A stretch of 64,000 nt of DNA from Cytobacillus sp. S13-E01 (lineage in GTDB: Bacteria; Bacillota; Bacilli; Bacillales; Bacillaceae_L), in assembly GCF_029193815.1 (NCBI RefSeq), contig NZ_JARFVC010000001.1, positions 339,767 to 403,766 on the forward strand. Direction: 5' to 3'. The notes under the pieces are model-generated. The model searched no databases and had not been told where the DNA came from. It saw only the letters and a program-made list of their open reading frames with translations. Positions 8,801 to 17,359 of the stretch are shown here, piece after piece; within the stretch, counting starts at the first letter, position 1; every line of letters begins with the position of its first letter. Made by a program: the position numbers and the translations under genes.

Positions 8801-9526
8801 CTATACAACAACTTTGCCTTTAGATAAATAAGGTACGATAGGTAAAAATCCGTGTTTTCCAACAAATTGAACTTCTTCTTCAAACCCATATTTTGAAAGC
8901 ATTTGCCCAACTCGAGAGGTGAGTAATACTTCATCACTTTTCTGATGGTTTCCCCTATAAAAGAGTAAGGCAGACAATGCTGCGTCGGTTAAATTCCACT
9001 GGTTATCAGCGTTATTAAGTAAGCAATCAAGGAAATACCCTGCACCATAGAAATCTTCAATACAAAACTCTCCACCTGAACCCGAGCAAATTACAACAAG
9101 CGTTTCATCTTTATGTAGTCTATTGATTGTGTCTGCTACTGCACTTCCATTTAGAAGTGAGCAGATATACACCTTTTTTGCTTCGGATGCTTTATTAATC
9201 GCAACTGTTCCATTTGTAGTTGATAGTATCATTGTCTTGTCTTTAATATGTTCTTTAAGCTTTAGTGGGTTTGGGTCAAGAAATCCTTCAATTGTTACAC
9301 CTTCATACTCGCCTACCAAGGCGTAACTATCTCTGATTCTACCTTCCGCCTCTTTTTTCGCAGCTTCACCATTTAAGACTGGAATGACTTCTTTTGCTCC
9401 AAAATATAGCCCAGAGGTTATCGTCGATGTAGCTAGAAGTACATCAAATACGACAGCGATTTTATTATCCTTCATTTTTTCTTCATCAATTTCTTCCTTC
9501 TTCATGAGAAGATGGAGTTTTGGCAT
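8801..9526 (-). CDS. ComB-like (2-phosphosulfolactate phosphatase family) protein
   Basis: 241 aa, starting MPKLHLLMKKEEIDEEKM as in the Mg-dependent ComB phosphatase family (unrelated to competence). Family segments visible are FDVLLATSTI, ILSTTNGTVAINKA and CSGSGGEFCIEDFYGAGYF. In the ComB proteins I recall, the first motif is usually DVLRA(S/T)T, so Leu31 replaces an Arg; this suggests a different phospho-substrate. ATG 9526 is preferred over GTG 9535, which overlaps the AAAGGGTG site. It lies between an APH-fold kinase and an acyl-CoA dehydrogenase gene, with no sulfolactate or coenzyme M genes nearby. Confidence 0.78.
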   Translation of the reverse strand: MPKLHLLMKKEEIDEEKMKDNKIAVVFDVLLATSTITSGLYFGAKEVIPVLNGEAAKKEAEGRIRDSYALVGEYEGVTIEGFLDPNPLKLKEHIKDKTMILSTTNGTVAINKASEAKKVYICSLLNGSAVADTINRLHKDETLVVICSGSGGEFCIEDFYGAGYFLDCLLNNADNQWNLTDAALSALLFYRGNHQKSDEVLLTSRVGQMLSKYGFEEEVQFVGKHGFLPIVPYLSKGKVVV

Positions 9527-9574
9527 GGTAAGCACCCTTTCAAACTAGCTATGAGATTGATTCACACCACACCC

Positions 9575-10636
9575 TTAATAAGATGCCTGCAATGCATATT
9601 GAATTAAACTTTTAACAGTGTGATTAAAATGAGCAAACCGTTTATCATTTGTTTGGCCTTTTTTATATCGATAGTAAATTTGCTGACAAATTACAGCTAG
9701 CTTAAAGTAAGCAAAGGTTAAATAAAAATTTATTGTTGATACATCTCTGCCACTCTTTTTTGCATATTCTTCGATAAATTCAGTTCGTGTGTAAAATCCA
9801 TCATTTACTGTTACAGGTGGTTTACCTAAACCGCGTTTTAGCAAGTCTGGGTCATCGGCTTGAATCCAGTAACTCATTGTAGCGCCTAAATCAACAAGTG
9901 GATCACCTATTGTTGTCATTTCCCAATCAAATAATCCAACCATTTTCGTTAAGTCCTCTGAAAACATTGCATTATTAAGTTTAAAATCATAATGAATGAC
10001 CGTTGGGGTAGGAGATGCAGGGATATTATTTACCATCCATTTTTTAAGCTTCTCAACTTCAGGTATCTCATCGGTTATCGAACGTTCATATCTAGAAATC
10101 CACCCATGAACTTGTCGTTCCATAAAGCCATTTGGCTGACTGATTTCTTTTAATCCTGTCCTAGAATAATCAATATCATGTAGCTGAACAAGCGTATCAA
10201 CCATTGTCTTTGAAATTTTTCTACACACTTCATGTGTTGGTTCAATGTGTTCTGGAAAACTTGTATCTAACACAATCCCATTCTTACGCTCCATGATAAA
10301 AAACGGACTGCCTACTATATTAGTGTCATCGGAAAAAAGAAAAGGTTTTGGAGCTAGTGAAAAAACAGGGTATAGCTCTGAAATAATTCTAAACTCCCTG
10401 TTCATATCATGTGCCTTTGGTGCAACAGGCCCAAGTGGCGGGCGTCTAAGAACAGCTGTCCATTCACCAATCGTTAATTGATAGGTTAAATTAGAATGCC
10501 CTGCTCCAAATTGTTCGATCGTAAGGTCCCCTGAAGGCAAATCTACTATTTGTTCTCTTAGGAAATTTTCAAGAATTGCTGTATCTAATTCTTCCCCCTT
10601 ACGAACAGGAATTGTATCTTTTACATTATTTGTCAT
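9575..10636 (-). CDS. APH-fold phosphotransferase (LvaA/ACAD10-11 kinase-domain type)
   Basis: 353 aa kinase of the aminoglycoside phosphotransferase superfamily. The nucleotide-loop region is GAGHSNLTYQLTI near 42-54, followed by WTAVLRRPP. The catalytic loop VIHYDFKLNNAMF and the metal-binding GLFDWEMTTIGDPLVDLG are intact. This subfamily occurs with acyl-CoA dehydrogenases: the N-terminal domain of ACAD10/11 and P. putida LvaA phosphorylate 4-hydroxyacyl-CoA. That makes a hydroxyacyl-CoA kinase more likely than drug resistance. Start ATG 10636 is preferred over TTG 10639 from the GGGGAGG spacing. It sits between thioesterase and phosphatase genes. Confidence 0.85.
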   Translation of the reverse strand: MTNNVKDTIPVRKGEELDTAILENFLREQIVDLPSGDLTIEQFGAGHSNLTYQLTIGEWTAVLRRPPLGPVAPKAHDMNREFRIISELYPVFSLAPKPFLFSDDTNIVGSPFFIMERKNGIVLDTSFPEHIEPTHEVCRKISKTMVDTLVQLHDIDYSRTGLKEISQPNGFMERQVHGWISRYERSITDEIPEVEKLKKWMVNNIPASPTPTVIHYDFKLNNAMFSEDLTKMVGLFDWEMTTIGDPLVDLGATMSYWIQADDPDLLKRGLGKPPVTVNDGFYTRTEFIEEYAKKSGRDVSTINFYLTFAYFKLAVICQQIYYRYKKGQTNDKRFAHFNHTVKSLIQYALQASY

Positions 10637-10671
10637 CAATACCCCTCCCCTTTCTTATGATTTACAAATAG

Positions 10672-11076
10672 TTAACTAACTGCGAGATGGCGTTCAAGCT
10701 CAACTTTTAATAGCTCTGGTATTACTTCACTCTGCTGTTTTTCAAAGTCAAAATAGACAATGATTGCATTTGCTTGAGCTATTAAGCTTCCAGTATGATC
10801 GTCCAAAATATCATGATCCAGTTGAAAGCTCTTGTTTCCAATTCTTGAAACATTCGTTGTGACTTTTAATAGTTGATTAAAGTAACCTTGATCAACAAAA
10901 TCACATTTTGTTGAAGCAAGTATAAAGTTCCATGTTTTTGTATTCATGTTATACCCGATAGATTCAAAAAATCGGATCCGTGCTTCCTCTAAGTAAATAA
11001 AATAACTTGAATTATTTATGTGACCAAGTGCATCCGTTTCACCAAATCGAACCGTTATCTTTGATATATGCTTCAT
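10672..11076 (-). CDS. Hotdog-fold acyl-CoA thioesterase
   Basis: 134 aa protein of the 4-hydroxybenzoyl-CoA thioesterase/YbgC family. It has the conserved start ITVRFGETDALGHINNSSYFIYLEEARIRFF (shown by its first residues RFGETDALGHINN), with the catalytic Asp in the ETDALGH segment. It hydrolyses an acyl-CoA to acid plus CoA, perhaps recycling CoA from dead-end intermediates. An AGGGAG site precedes ATG 11076. It lies 25 bases after the enoyl-CoA hydratase gene, in the same operon. Confidence 0.87.
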   Translation of the reverse strand: MKHISKITVRFGETDALGHINNSSYFIYLEEARIRFFESIGYNMNTKTWNFILASTKCDFVDQGYFNQLLKVTTNVSRIGNKSFQLDHDILDDHTGSLIAQANAIIVYFDFEKQQSEVIPELLKVELERHLAVS

Positions 11077-11101
11077 GAGATCATCTCCCTAGATTACTAT
11101 T

Positions 11102-11881
11102 CTATCTATTCGAGAACGTAGGTCTTCTTTTTTCGATAAATGCCTGCACACCTTCTTTAATGTCTTCTGTTTGAAATACTTCTTCAAACAACTCTGCTTC
11201 TCGTTCAATACTTTTCTCAAGTGATAAATCCGCTCCCTCATCCACGGCTCTTTTAATACGAGAAAGAGCTTGTAGTGAGTGTCTACTTATCTTTTTTGCT
11301 AAATCTTTTGCTGTTTGTAACCCCTCACCTGTTGGAACGACTGAATTCACTAGGCCAATTTTTTCAGCGGTTTGCGCTGTAATGGCATCCCCAGTGAACA
11401 TAAGCTCTTTTGCTTTTGACTCACCTACTAGTCTAGGTAGGCGTTGTGTACCACCACCACCAGGGAACAAACCAAGCTTAATTTCAGGTAAACCTAACTG
11501 AGCATGCTCTTCAGCAATTCGAATATCACAGGTTAGCGCTAATTCACAGCCACCCCCCAGTGTTAAACCGTTTAAAACGGCAATGGTCGGCTTTGGAAAA
11601 TTGTCTATTCGATTTAATACTGCATGTGATTCCATAAACGTTGGCTTTAAGTTTGCCTTACCTATTAATTGAGGAAATTCTTTTATGTCAGCACCTGCCA
11701 TGAAAGCTTTGTTACCATAACCTGTAATAATTACTGCTACAACTTCATCGTCATATTCAAAACCTGAAAAAACTTCATTAAGCTCTTGCACAACTAACGT
11801 GTTCATGACATTTAGAGGGGGATTATTTATAGTAACAATGGCTACTTTTTCGGCTTTTTCAACTTGAACAAACAGTGTCAT
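11102..11881 (-). CDS. Enoyl-CoA hydratase
   Basis: A crotonase-fold hydratase of 259 aa adding water across trans-2-enoyl-CoA. Oxyanion-hole motifs are GYGNKAFMAGADI and LNGLTLGGGCELALTCD. Both catalytic Glu residues of classical hydratases are present: LGLPEIKLGLFPGGGGTQRL and, about 20 residues later, SKAKELMFTG. That separates it from the PaaG-like paralogue at 5.3-6.1 kb. ATG 11881 overlaps the preceding stop and has a GAAGGAG site. It works directly before the 3-hydroxyacyl-CoA dehydrogenase encoded immediately upstream. Confidence 0.92.
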   Translation of the reverse strand: MTLFVQVEKAEKVAIVTINNPPLNVMNTLVVQELNEVFSGFEYDDEVVAVIITGYGNKAFMAGADIKEFPQLIGKANLKPTFMESHAVLNRIDNFPKPTIAVLNGLTLGGGCELALTCDIRIAEEHAQLGLPEIKLGLFPGGGGTQRLPRLVGESKAKELMFTGDAITAQTAEKIGLVNSVVPTGEGLQTAKDLAKKISRHSLQALSRIKRAVDEGADLSLEKSIEREAELFEEVFQTEDIKEGVQAFIEKRRPTFSNR

Positions 11882-12765
11882 TAACTCTTCACTCCTTCTT
11901 TTGGATAATCATAAAAGCCTTTACCCGTTTTACGACCAAGGTGGCCAGCTTTTATTTTTTCCTCGATACACACAGGTGGTTTATCAGCTAAATCACCTGT
12001 TTCAGCAAAGCGTTGTTCCATTACATAATATCCAACGTCTATTCCTGACAAATCCATCAGTTCAAAGGGACCAATTGGATGATTTAAAGCCTTCCTACAA
12101 ATAATATCGATATCTTTATAATCACAGATACCTTGCTCAAATAAACTTACTGCCTCACGCTGTAAAGCTCCTAGAATCCGATTAGCTACAAATCCGGAAA
12201 TTTCTTTTCGAAGTAAGACTCCCGTGCGATTTAATTGCTTACAAACATCCATTGTAAGCATGGCAGTTTCTTCCGATGTCTTTTCACTCATAACAACCTC
12301 AACACAATCCATAACCAGTGGTGGGAAAAAGAAGTGCATATTACAAATTTTATCTGCTCGATTTGTTTTTTCTGCAATCAATGAATTTACAATTGTTGAA
12401 CTGTTAGATGCTAAAATTGCATGTTTCGGTGTAATTTCATCGAGTTTTTTAAAGACTTCTCTTTTTATATCAAGCTTTTCTACAATAGCTTCAATTACGA
12501 AGTCAGCTTGTTTTGCTGCATTCTCTAAACTAGTTGTAAAAGATAAACGGCTGAATGCTGCTAGCTTTTGATCTTCTGAAATTTTTCCTTTTAGGATCCA
12601 TTTACTCATAATAGATTCTAATTTATCTTTCGCATTTTGCAGGGCTGCTTCATTAAGATCTTGAATGGTTGTTTCATATCCCCCAAGCGCGCTAAGCATT
12701 CCAATTTGGTGACCCATTTGTCCTGCACCTAGAACGGTTATATTTTTTATTTCTATAGTGTTCAA
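11881..12765 (-). CDS. 3-hydroxyacyl-CoA dehydrogenase (HBD type)
   Basis: 294 aa NAD-dependent dehydrogenase of the short, single-function type (3-hydroxybutyryl-CoA dehydrogenase family). Rossmann motif VLGAGQMGHQIGMLSALGGY is near residues 10-29. Catalytic segments are NMHFFFPPLVMDCVEVV (with the conserved His) and EISGFVANRILGALQREAV; the C-terminal domain ends GHLGRKTGKGFYDY. The start is TTG 12765, seven bases after AGGAGG. It is first in the operon running down to the quinone oxidoreductase gene, and a TetR-type operator lies 22 bases upstream. Confidence 0.92.
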   Translation of the reverse strand: MNTIEIKNITVLGAGQMGHQIGMLSALGGYETTIQDLNEAALQNAKDKLESIMSKWILKGKISEDQKLAAFSRLSFTTSLENAAKQADFVIEAIVEKLDIKREVFKKLDEITPKHAILASNSSTIVNSLIAEKTNRADKICNMHFFFPPLVMDCVEVVMSEKTSEETAMLTMDVCKQLNRTGVLLRKEISGFVANRILGALQREAVSLFEQGICDYKDIDIICRKALNHPIGPFELMDLSGIDVGYYVMEQRFAETGDLADKPPVCIEEKIKAGHLGRKTGKGFYDYPKEGVKS

Positions 12766-12786
12766 ATTAATTCCTCCTATCTTTTT

Positions 12787-12802
12787 ACTAACCAGTCAGT
12801 AT
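12787..12802. promoter_or_regulatory. TetR-type operator upstream of the hydroxyacyl-CoA dehydrogenase operon
   Basis: ACTAACCAGTCAGTAT is an imperfect palindrome that matches 19418-19433 (ACTAACCGGTCGGTAT) at 14 of 16 positions. Both sites lie between promoter and first gene of acyl-CoA operons in the same orientation. The adjacent TetR gene is the natural candidate ligand-responsive repressor. The match is seen directly; the binding protein is inferred. Confidence 0.65.
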
Positions 12803-12894
12803 GTTCACTGTAAAAAAAATTTTGACTATAGTAATTTATTCTATATGTAATTAGGAACCCCTTCCTAACATTCGGGATTCCCTACAGTTTATTT

Positions 12895-12975
12895 TAGCTA
12901 ATCAGAATTTATTTCCAAAAATTGAATGTAAAAGTGCAACTACGAAACTGTCTTTACCGTACGTTTTCTTTAAGT
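12895..12975 (-). repeat. Gene-end repeat, copy 2
   Basis: Second copy of the element at 4244-4338, again starting at the stop codon of a minus-strand gene (TetR). Shared blocks are CTTAAAGAAAAC, AGTTGCACTTTTAC (ATAC in copy 1) and AATTCTGATTAGCTAA. The central part is shorter and lacks the GC-rich hairpins. It may be a gene-end terminator/processing element or a decaying mobile repeat. Confidence 0.6.
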
Positions 12976-13539
12976 TTAATCCTCAATTCCATTTAAAATC
13001 ATCTCAACAAAAATTCTTGCTACTTCTTTGTCTTTGAGTTTTCCTTTCGGGTTAAACCAATTATAACTCCAGTTGGTAATACCGAGTATACCAAACGTTA
13101 CGATTTCAACTGAGAGGTCACCCCTAAACTCTCCATCTTTCACACCCTGTTCCAGTAAGGTTTGGAGATTCAATCTAAATTGATCACGCTTAGGCAATAT
13201 TTGCGAAAGGTGCTCTTCATTTAAATTTCTCAGTTCTCGAAAAAATACACGTGCACTCGCACCTTGTTCTTCAATAATATGAATTAACATGTAGACAATT
13301 TCATAAAGTTTTGTTTTGCAATCCTTTGATGTATCTGCCAAGATCTTAGCTTGTAAGTGCAATAAGTTTTCGATGTAACGAATATGAATATCCATTAACA
13401 GTTCTTCTTTACTAGAAAAATAATAATAAAATGTTCCTTTTGTTACCCCAAGAGAATCAACAATATCTTGTATTGATGTTTCCGTAAATCCCTTTTTTTC
13501 AAATAACGCTTTACTTTGCTCTGTAATTCTTTCCTTCAT
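12976..13539 (-). CDS. TetR/AcrR family transcriptional regulator (probable acyl-CoA pathway repressor)
   Basis: 187 aa. The N-terminal helix-turn-helix is FTETSIQDIVDSLGVTKGTF, followed by YYYFSSKEELLMDI, as in FadR/PaaR-like TetR repressors that sense acyl-CoA. The C-terminal ligand domain has no recognisable motif. ATG 13539 has a GTGAGG site, and a TATAAT -10 element lies at 13576-13581. It is placed between the ligase/thiolase half and the hydratase/dehydrogenase half of the cluster. Two operator-like palindromes in front of these halves (12787, 19418) suggest it controls both; I see no copy before its own gene. Confidence 0.88.
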   Translation of the reverse strand: MKERITEQSKALFEKKGFTETSIQDIVDSLGVTKGTFYYYFSSKEELLMDIHIRYIENLLHLQAKILADTSKDCKTKLYEIVYMLIHIIEEQGASARVFFRELRNLNEEHLSQILPKRDQFRLNLQTLLEQGVKDGEFRGDLSVEIVTFGILGITNWSYNWFNPKGKLKDKEVARIFVEMILNGIED

Positions 13540-13633
13540 GACATAGCCTCACAATTCTGTATTTTTCCAAACAAAATTATAACATACTTTTCATCTCCTC
13601 TTGATTCTTACGAAAACATATTTATTATGAATT

Positions 13634-13651
13634 TGGCTACCTAAAGGTAGC
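13634..13651. terminator. Perfect 7-bp hairpin between ligase and TetR genes
   Basis: GGCTACC pairs with GGTAGCC around a four-base loop, 26 bases past the ligase stop and facing the TetR promoter. It has no real T-run, so it may be a weak terminator or an RNA stability hairpin. Confidence 0.35.
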
Positions 13652-13676
13652 CATTATTCTATAGAAACCGATTTAT

Positions 13677-15296
13677 TTAATTTGATGCGTTGACATTAAC
13701 CTCATCTCTTAGAGCCCTACGTAATATTTTCCCAACACTAGTTTTTGGCAGTTGATCTCTGAATTCAACTATAGTCGGTACTCGGTAAGCAGCCATGTTT
13801 TCTTTACAAAATGCTTTTACTTCTTCTTCAGTCGCACTCTTTCCAGACTTTAAGACAACAACAGCTTTTACTGTTTCACCACGATATTTGTCTGGTACGC
13901 CAATTACTACAGCTTCTTGAACTGCAGGATGCTCATACAAAACTTCTTCAACATCACGAGGGTAAATATTATAACCACCAGCGATAATCATATCCTTTTT
14001 CCGATCAACAATATAAAGAAACCCATCTTCATCGACACGTGCAATATCGCCAGTGAATAACCAGCCGTCTCGTAATGTGTTAGCTGTTTCTTCAGGCATA
14101 TTCCAATAACCCTTCATTACCTGAGGACCCTTAATGACTACCTCTCCTAGTTCACCAACTTCAACTTCGGTAGTACCAGTAGCCAAGTCTACTATTTTAT
14201 ATTCTGTAGAAGGGAATCCGATTCCAACACTTCCTGGTTTTCTTGCAGCAAACATCGGATTACAGTGAGTTGTTGGTGCTGCCTCTGATAATCCATATCC
14301 TTCAAGGATTTTCGCTCCTGTTTTGCCTTCAAATTCACGTAATAGTTCCACAGGCATAGGAGCACTGCCACTGTTGCAAACTCTAATACTATCTATCCCA
14401 TATTCTTCAGCTTTTGGATGGTTTGTAATAGCTACATACATTGTTGGTACTCCTGGGAACGAAGTTGGTTGCTCCCTTTTAATAGTTTGCAACAATTCCT
14501 CTAAATCAAAACGTGGCAATAATACGTTACTAGCACCACAATATATTGATAGGTTCATCCCTGAAGTCATTCCAAAAACGTGGAATAAAGGAATAACTGT
14601 TAAGCATTTATCCTTACCCGGCTCAAATGACTCTTTAAAAAATTCATAGGATTGTAAAACGTTAGCAACTAAATTACGATGTGTTAGCATTGCTCCTTTT
14701 GAACGGCCTGTCGTACCACCTGTATATTGAAGAACTGCAAGATCATGTGCAGGGTCAATATCAACTGGTGTAACGTTACCAGTTGCCGAGCGCATGAACT
14801 CCTCAAATGATCTGTCAGGAGCGAACCTAGTTTCTGTCGGCTGTAAACTAACCACAATTACATTTTTCACGTTCGTTTGATCTTGTATTGATTTTAGGCG
14901 TGGGTATAGTGCATCAAGAATAACAATTGTTTCTGCTCCTGAATCTTCCAGAATATATTGTAATTCTCTTTCAACAAGCATCGGATTGACTTGAGTAATA
15001 ATACCACCAGCCATTAAAGTTCCGAAATATGAAATTACATATTGTGGGCAATTAGGTAACATGACAGCGACACGGTCACCTTTTTGGACGCCATTTGCTT
15101 GCAATGCTGATGTAAATGCCTGTGATAAGCCAGTTACTTCAGCATATGTCATTCGTTTGTGATAAAAGATGATTGCTTCATTTTGAGGATACTTAGCAGT
15201 AGAATCTAGGAGCATTTGTTGTACAGAGATATTTGGAATTTCTAATTCCTTTTGAACAGTTTCAGGATAATGCTCTAGCCAATTTTTTTCAGACAT
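13677..15296 (-). CDS. Fatty acid/medium-chain acyl-CoA ligase (AMP-forming)
   Basis: 539 aa ANL-superfamily enzyme activating a carboxylic acid to acyl-AMP and then acyl-CoA. The P-loop is LQYTGGTTGRSKGAML near 190, A5-type motif GYGLSEAAPTTHCN, A7 TGDIARVDEDGFLYIVDRKK, A8 IAGGYNIYPRDVEE and the catalytic Lys of the C-terminal domain in PKTSVGKILRRALR. ATG 15296 follows TGGAGG. It would provide the entry step for the downstream beta-oxidation enzymes. Chain length cannot be read; the LcfB/FadD-like overall similarity favours medium to long chains. Confidence 0.92.
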   Translation of the reverse strand: MSEKNWLEHYPETVQKELEIPNISVQQMLLDSTAKYPQNEAIIFYHKRMTYAEVTGLSQAFTSALQANGVQKGDRVAVMLPNCPQYVISYFGTLMAGGIITQVNPMLVERELQYILEDSGAETIVILDALYPRLKSIQDQTNVKNVIVVSLQPTETRFAPDRSFEEFMRSATGNVTPVDIDPAHDLAVLQYTGGTTGRSKGAMLTHRNLVANVLQSYEFFKESFEPGKDKCLTVIPLFHVFGMTSGMNLSIYCGASNVLLPRFDLEELLQTIKREQPTSFPGVPTMYVAITNHPKAEEYGIDSIRVCNSGSAPMPVELLREFEGKTGAKILEGYGLSEAAPTTHCNPMFAARKPGSVGIGFPSTEYKIVDLATGTTEVEVGELGEVVIKGPQVMKGYWNMPEETANTLRDGWLFTGDIARVDEDGFLYIVDRKKDMIIAGGYNIYPRDVEEVLYEHPAVQEAVVIGVPDKYRGETVKAVVVLKSGKSATEEEVKAFCKENMAAYRVPTIVEFRDQLPKTSVGKILRRALRDEVNVNASN

Positions 15297-15398
15297 GTAA
15301 ACGCCTCCATTTTTTAGTTTGTTAAAAGGATGAAAGGTGAATCTACTACTTTATCTATATTACTTTTGCCTCAAGTAAAGAACAATCGTCCATCAATA

Positions 15399-16151
15399 TT
15401 AAAAGGTAAGTCCCCCACCGTCCACGTGAATAGTTGTTCCCGTGATAAAAGATGCATCATCAGAGGCTAAAAATAATACAGCAGCTGCAACTTCTTCAGG
15501 TAAACCAATTCTTCCTAGCGCATTTGCTTTTGAGATATAAGGCCATTTGCGTTCGTCATTTTTCCACCCGTCGATAATCGCTGTATCGATAATTCCTGGT
15601 GCAACTGCATTCACTCTAATATTATTCTTTCCATATTCTAGTGCTGCGTTTTGTGTAAGTAAAACGACACCACCCTTAGAAGCATTGTAAGGAGCCATAT
15701 ATTTTTTCCCTTTGAATCCCAAGAGGCTAGAAGTATTGATAATCGATCCTCCCCCGCGCTTTTCAATATGCGGAATTGCATATTTAATTCCTAGAAATAC
15801 AGCTTTAAGATTTATATCGATAACACTATCCCATTCTTCAATCGACAGGTCTGCGATACGCACTTCGGAATTACCAATACCAGCATTGTTAAATAATATA
15901 TCGATTCCACCAAATTCAGAAACAGTAAAGTTTACTAGTTCTTCAACTTCCTTCGGTTGTGCAACATTCGCTTTTATAAATGCGGCCTTACCACCTTCTT
16001 CTAAAATCCGATTAACCGTTTCATATCCTTTTTCTTCGTTTATGTCGGAAACTACTATTTGTGCTCCTTCTTTTGCAAATAGGAGTGCGGTGGCACGGCC
16101 GATTCCACCGCCACCACCAGTTACAATTGCAACTTTCTCCTTCAGTTTCAT
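15399..16151 (-). CDS. SDR family oxidoreductase
   Basis: 250 aa short-chain dehydrogenase. It has TGGGGGIGRATALLFAKEGA at the N-terminus, acidic D in VVSDINEE (NAD preference likely), NNAGIGNSEV, catalytic Ser in NTSSLLGFKG, YNASKGG, and C-terminal FITGTTIHVDGGG. The open frame extends upstream into the thiolase gene, but ATG 16151 with GGGGG four bases after the thiolase stop is the natural start. It is between thiolase and acyl-CoA ligase genes, probably oxidising a hydroxy group of the substrate; FabG-like function is possible. Confidence 0.88.
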   Translation of the reverse strand: MKLKEKVAIVTGGGGGIGRATALLFAKEGAQIVVSDINEEKGYETVNRILEEGGKAAFIKANVAQPKEVEELVNFTVSEFGGIDILFNNAGIGNSEVRIADLSIEEWDSVIDINLKAVFLGIKYAIPHIEKRGGGSIINTSSLLGFKGKKYMAPYNASKGGVVLLTQNAALEYGKNNIRVNAVAPGIIDTAIIDGWKNDERKWPYISKANALGRIGLPEEVAAAVLFLASDDASFITGTTIHVDGGGLTF

Positions 16152-16155
16152 GAGT

Positions 16156-17325
16156 CTACCCCCGCTCAATAATTGTAGCAATTCCTTGGCCTCCGCCAAT
16201 ACAAGCTGTAATTAACGCATACTTACCTTTTCTTCTTTTGAGTTCGTATACAACTTTCGTCATCAGGATCGCACCAGTTGCTCCAAGCGGATGTCCATGG
16301 GCAATCGCGCCACCATTAACATTTAGTTTACTAGAATCAAATTTCAACTCACGGTCACAAGCAATTACTTGTGCAGCAAAGGCTTCGTTTAATTCAATTA
16401 AATCCATTTGATCAAGGGTCAGTCCTGCTTTTTCTAATACCTTTTTAATCGCTGGTACTGGGCCTATTCCCATGATTGAAGGGTCAACACCTGCAACTGC
16501 ATAATTTCTGATTGTAGCTAAAGGCTCTAGTCCTAATTCTTCAGCCTTCTCTCTTGACATAATCACGAGAGCAGCTGCCGCATCATTTAAACCTGAACTA
16601 CTTCCTGCAGTTATCGTTCCATCTTGTAAAAAGGCCGGTCGAAGCTTCGCCAGTCCCTCCAATGTCGTTTCAGGACGAGGATGCTCATCTGTATCAATTA
16701 TAATTGGATCGCCTTTACGAACAGGTATCGTAACCGGGACAATTTGCTCTTCAAAGAAATTTTCTTTCATTGCATTTGCCATCTTCTGTTGGCTATTAAA
16801 TGCAAATTCATCTTGTTCTTTGCGTGATATATTGTATTTTTTCACTAGATTTTCTGCTGTAATTCCCATTGGTGGATCACCGATTTCTTTAGGTGAGAGT
16901 CTTGATTTTTTAAAAGTAGGTGGCATCACACTGTATGGTTTGCTAGGTTTATCCATTAAATATGGTGCGCGTGACATGCTTTCTGTTCCACCGGCGATGA
17001 AGACATCACCATCCCCTGCACGAATAGCCTGGGCCGCTAAATTAACAGCATTAATACCTGACCCACATTGGCGATCAATGGTTATACCAGGTATTTCTAT
17101 AGAAAGTCCTGTTTGTAATGCTGTTAGACGGGCAATATTGCCTCCACCACTTAACACATTGCCTAGGATTACATCGTCAACCATTTCAGCTGTTACATTT
17201 GCGCGTTCCATTGCCTCTTTAATAACAATTGCCCCAAATTGATGAGCTTCTAGTTCAGCTAGCAATCCACCTTGTCTCCCAATTGGTGTTCTAACAGCTG
17301 ATACAATAACAGCATCTCGTTTCAT
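16156..17325 (-). CDS. Acetyl-CoA C-acyltransferase (thiolase)
   Basis: 389 aa thiolase for the final cleavage of 3-ketoacyl-CoA to acetyl-CoA and shortened acyl-CoA. The nucleophilic Cys is in RQCGSGINAVNLAAQAIRAG near residue 88. The catalytic His is in NVNGGAIAHGHPLGATGA, and the second Cys in ALITACIGGGQG. The length is standard. ATG 17325 has AAGGAGG. It is 34 bases after the SDR gene and four bases before the next SDR, in one operon. Degradative rather than biosynthetic from its neighbours. Confidence 0.93.
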   Translation of the reverse strand: MKRDAVIVSAVRTPIGRQGGLLAELEAHQFGAIVIKEAMERANVTAEMVDDVILGNVLSGGGNIARLTALQTGLSIEIPGITIDRQCGSGINAVNLAAQAIRAGDGDVFIAGGTESMSRAPYLMDKPSKPYSVMPPTFKKSRLSPKEIGDPPMGITAENLVKKYNISRKEQDEFAFNSQQKMANAMKENFFEEQIVPVTIPVRKGDPIIIDTDEHPRPETTLEGLAKLRPAFLQDGTITAGSSSGLNDAAAALVIMSREKAEELGLEPLATIRNYAVAGVDPSIMGIGPVPAIKKVLEKAGLTLDQMDLIELNEAFAAQVIACDRELKFDSSKLNVNGGAIAHGHPLGATGAILMTKVVYELKRRKGKYALITACIGGGQGIATIIERG

Positions 17326-17359
17326 CAGTAATTCCTCCTTTTTCTAGCAAACTACGAAG

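Noticed and set aside
8788..8937. N-terminal extension of the long acyl-CoA dehydrogenase
   Set aside because: It would overlap the ComB-like gene and lacks a ribosome site; GTG 8787 with AGGAGG is better.
9575..10636. Aminoglycoside resistance gene
   Set aside because: APH fold alone; context and subfamily features point to acyl-CoA metabolism, with no resistance genes or mobile ends nearby.
15712..16215. 167-codon open frame opposite the SDR/thiolase junction
   Set aside because: Mirror of the SDR codons (Pro/Ser-rich), crosses two genes, no ribosome binding site.
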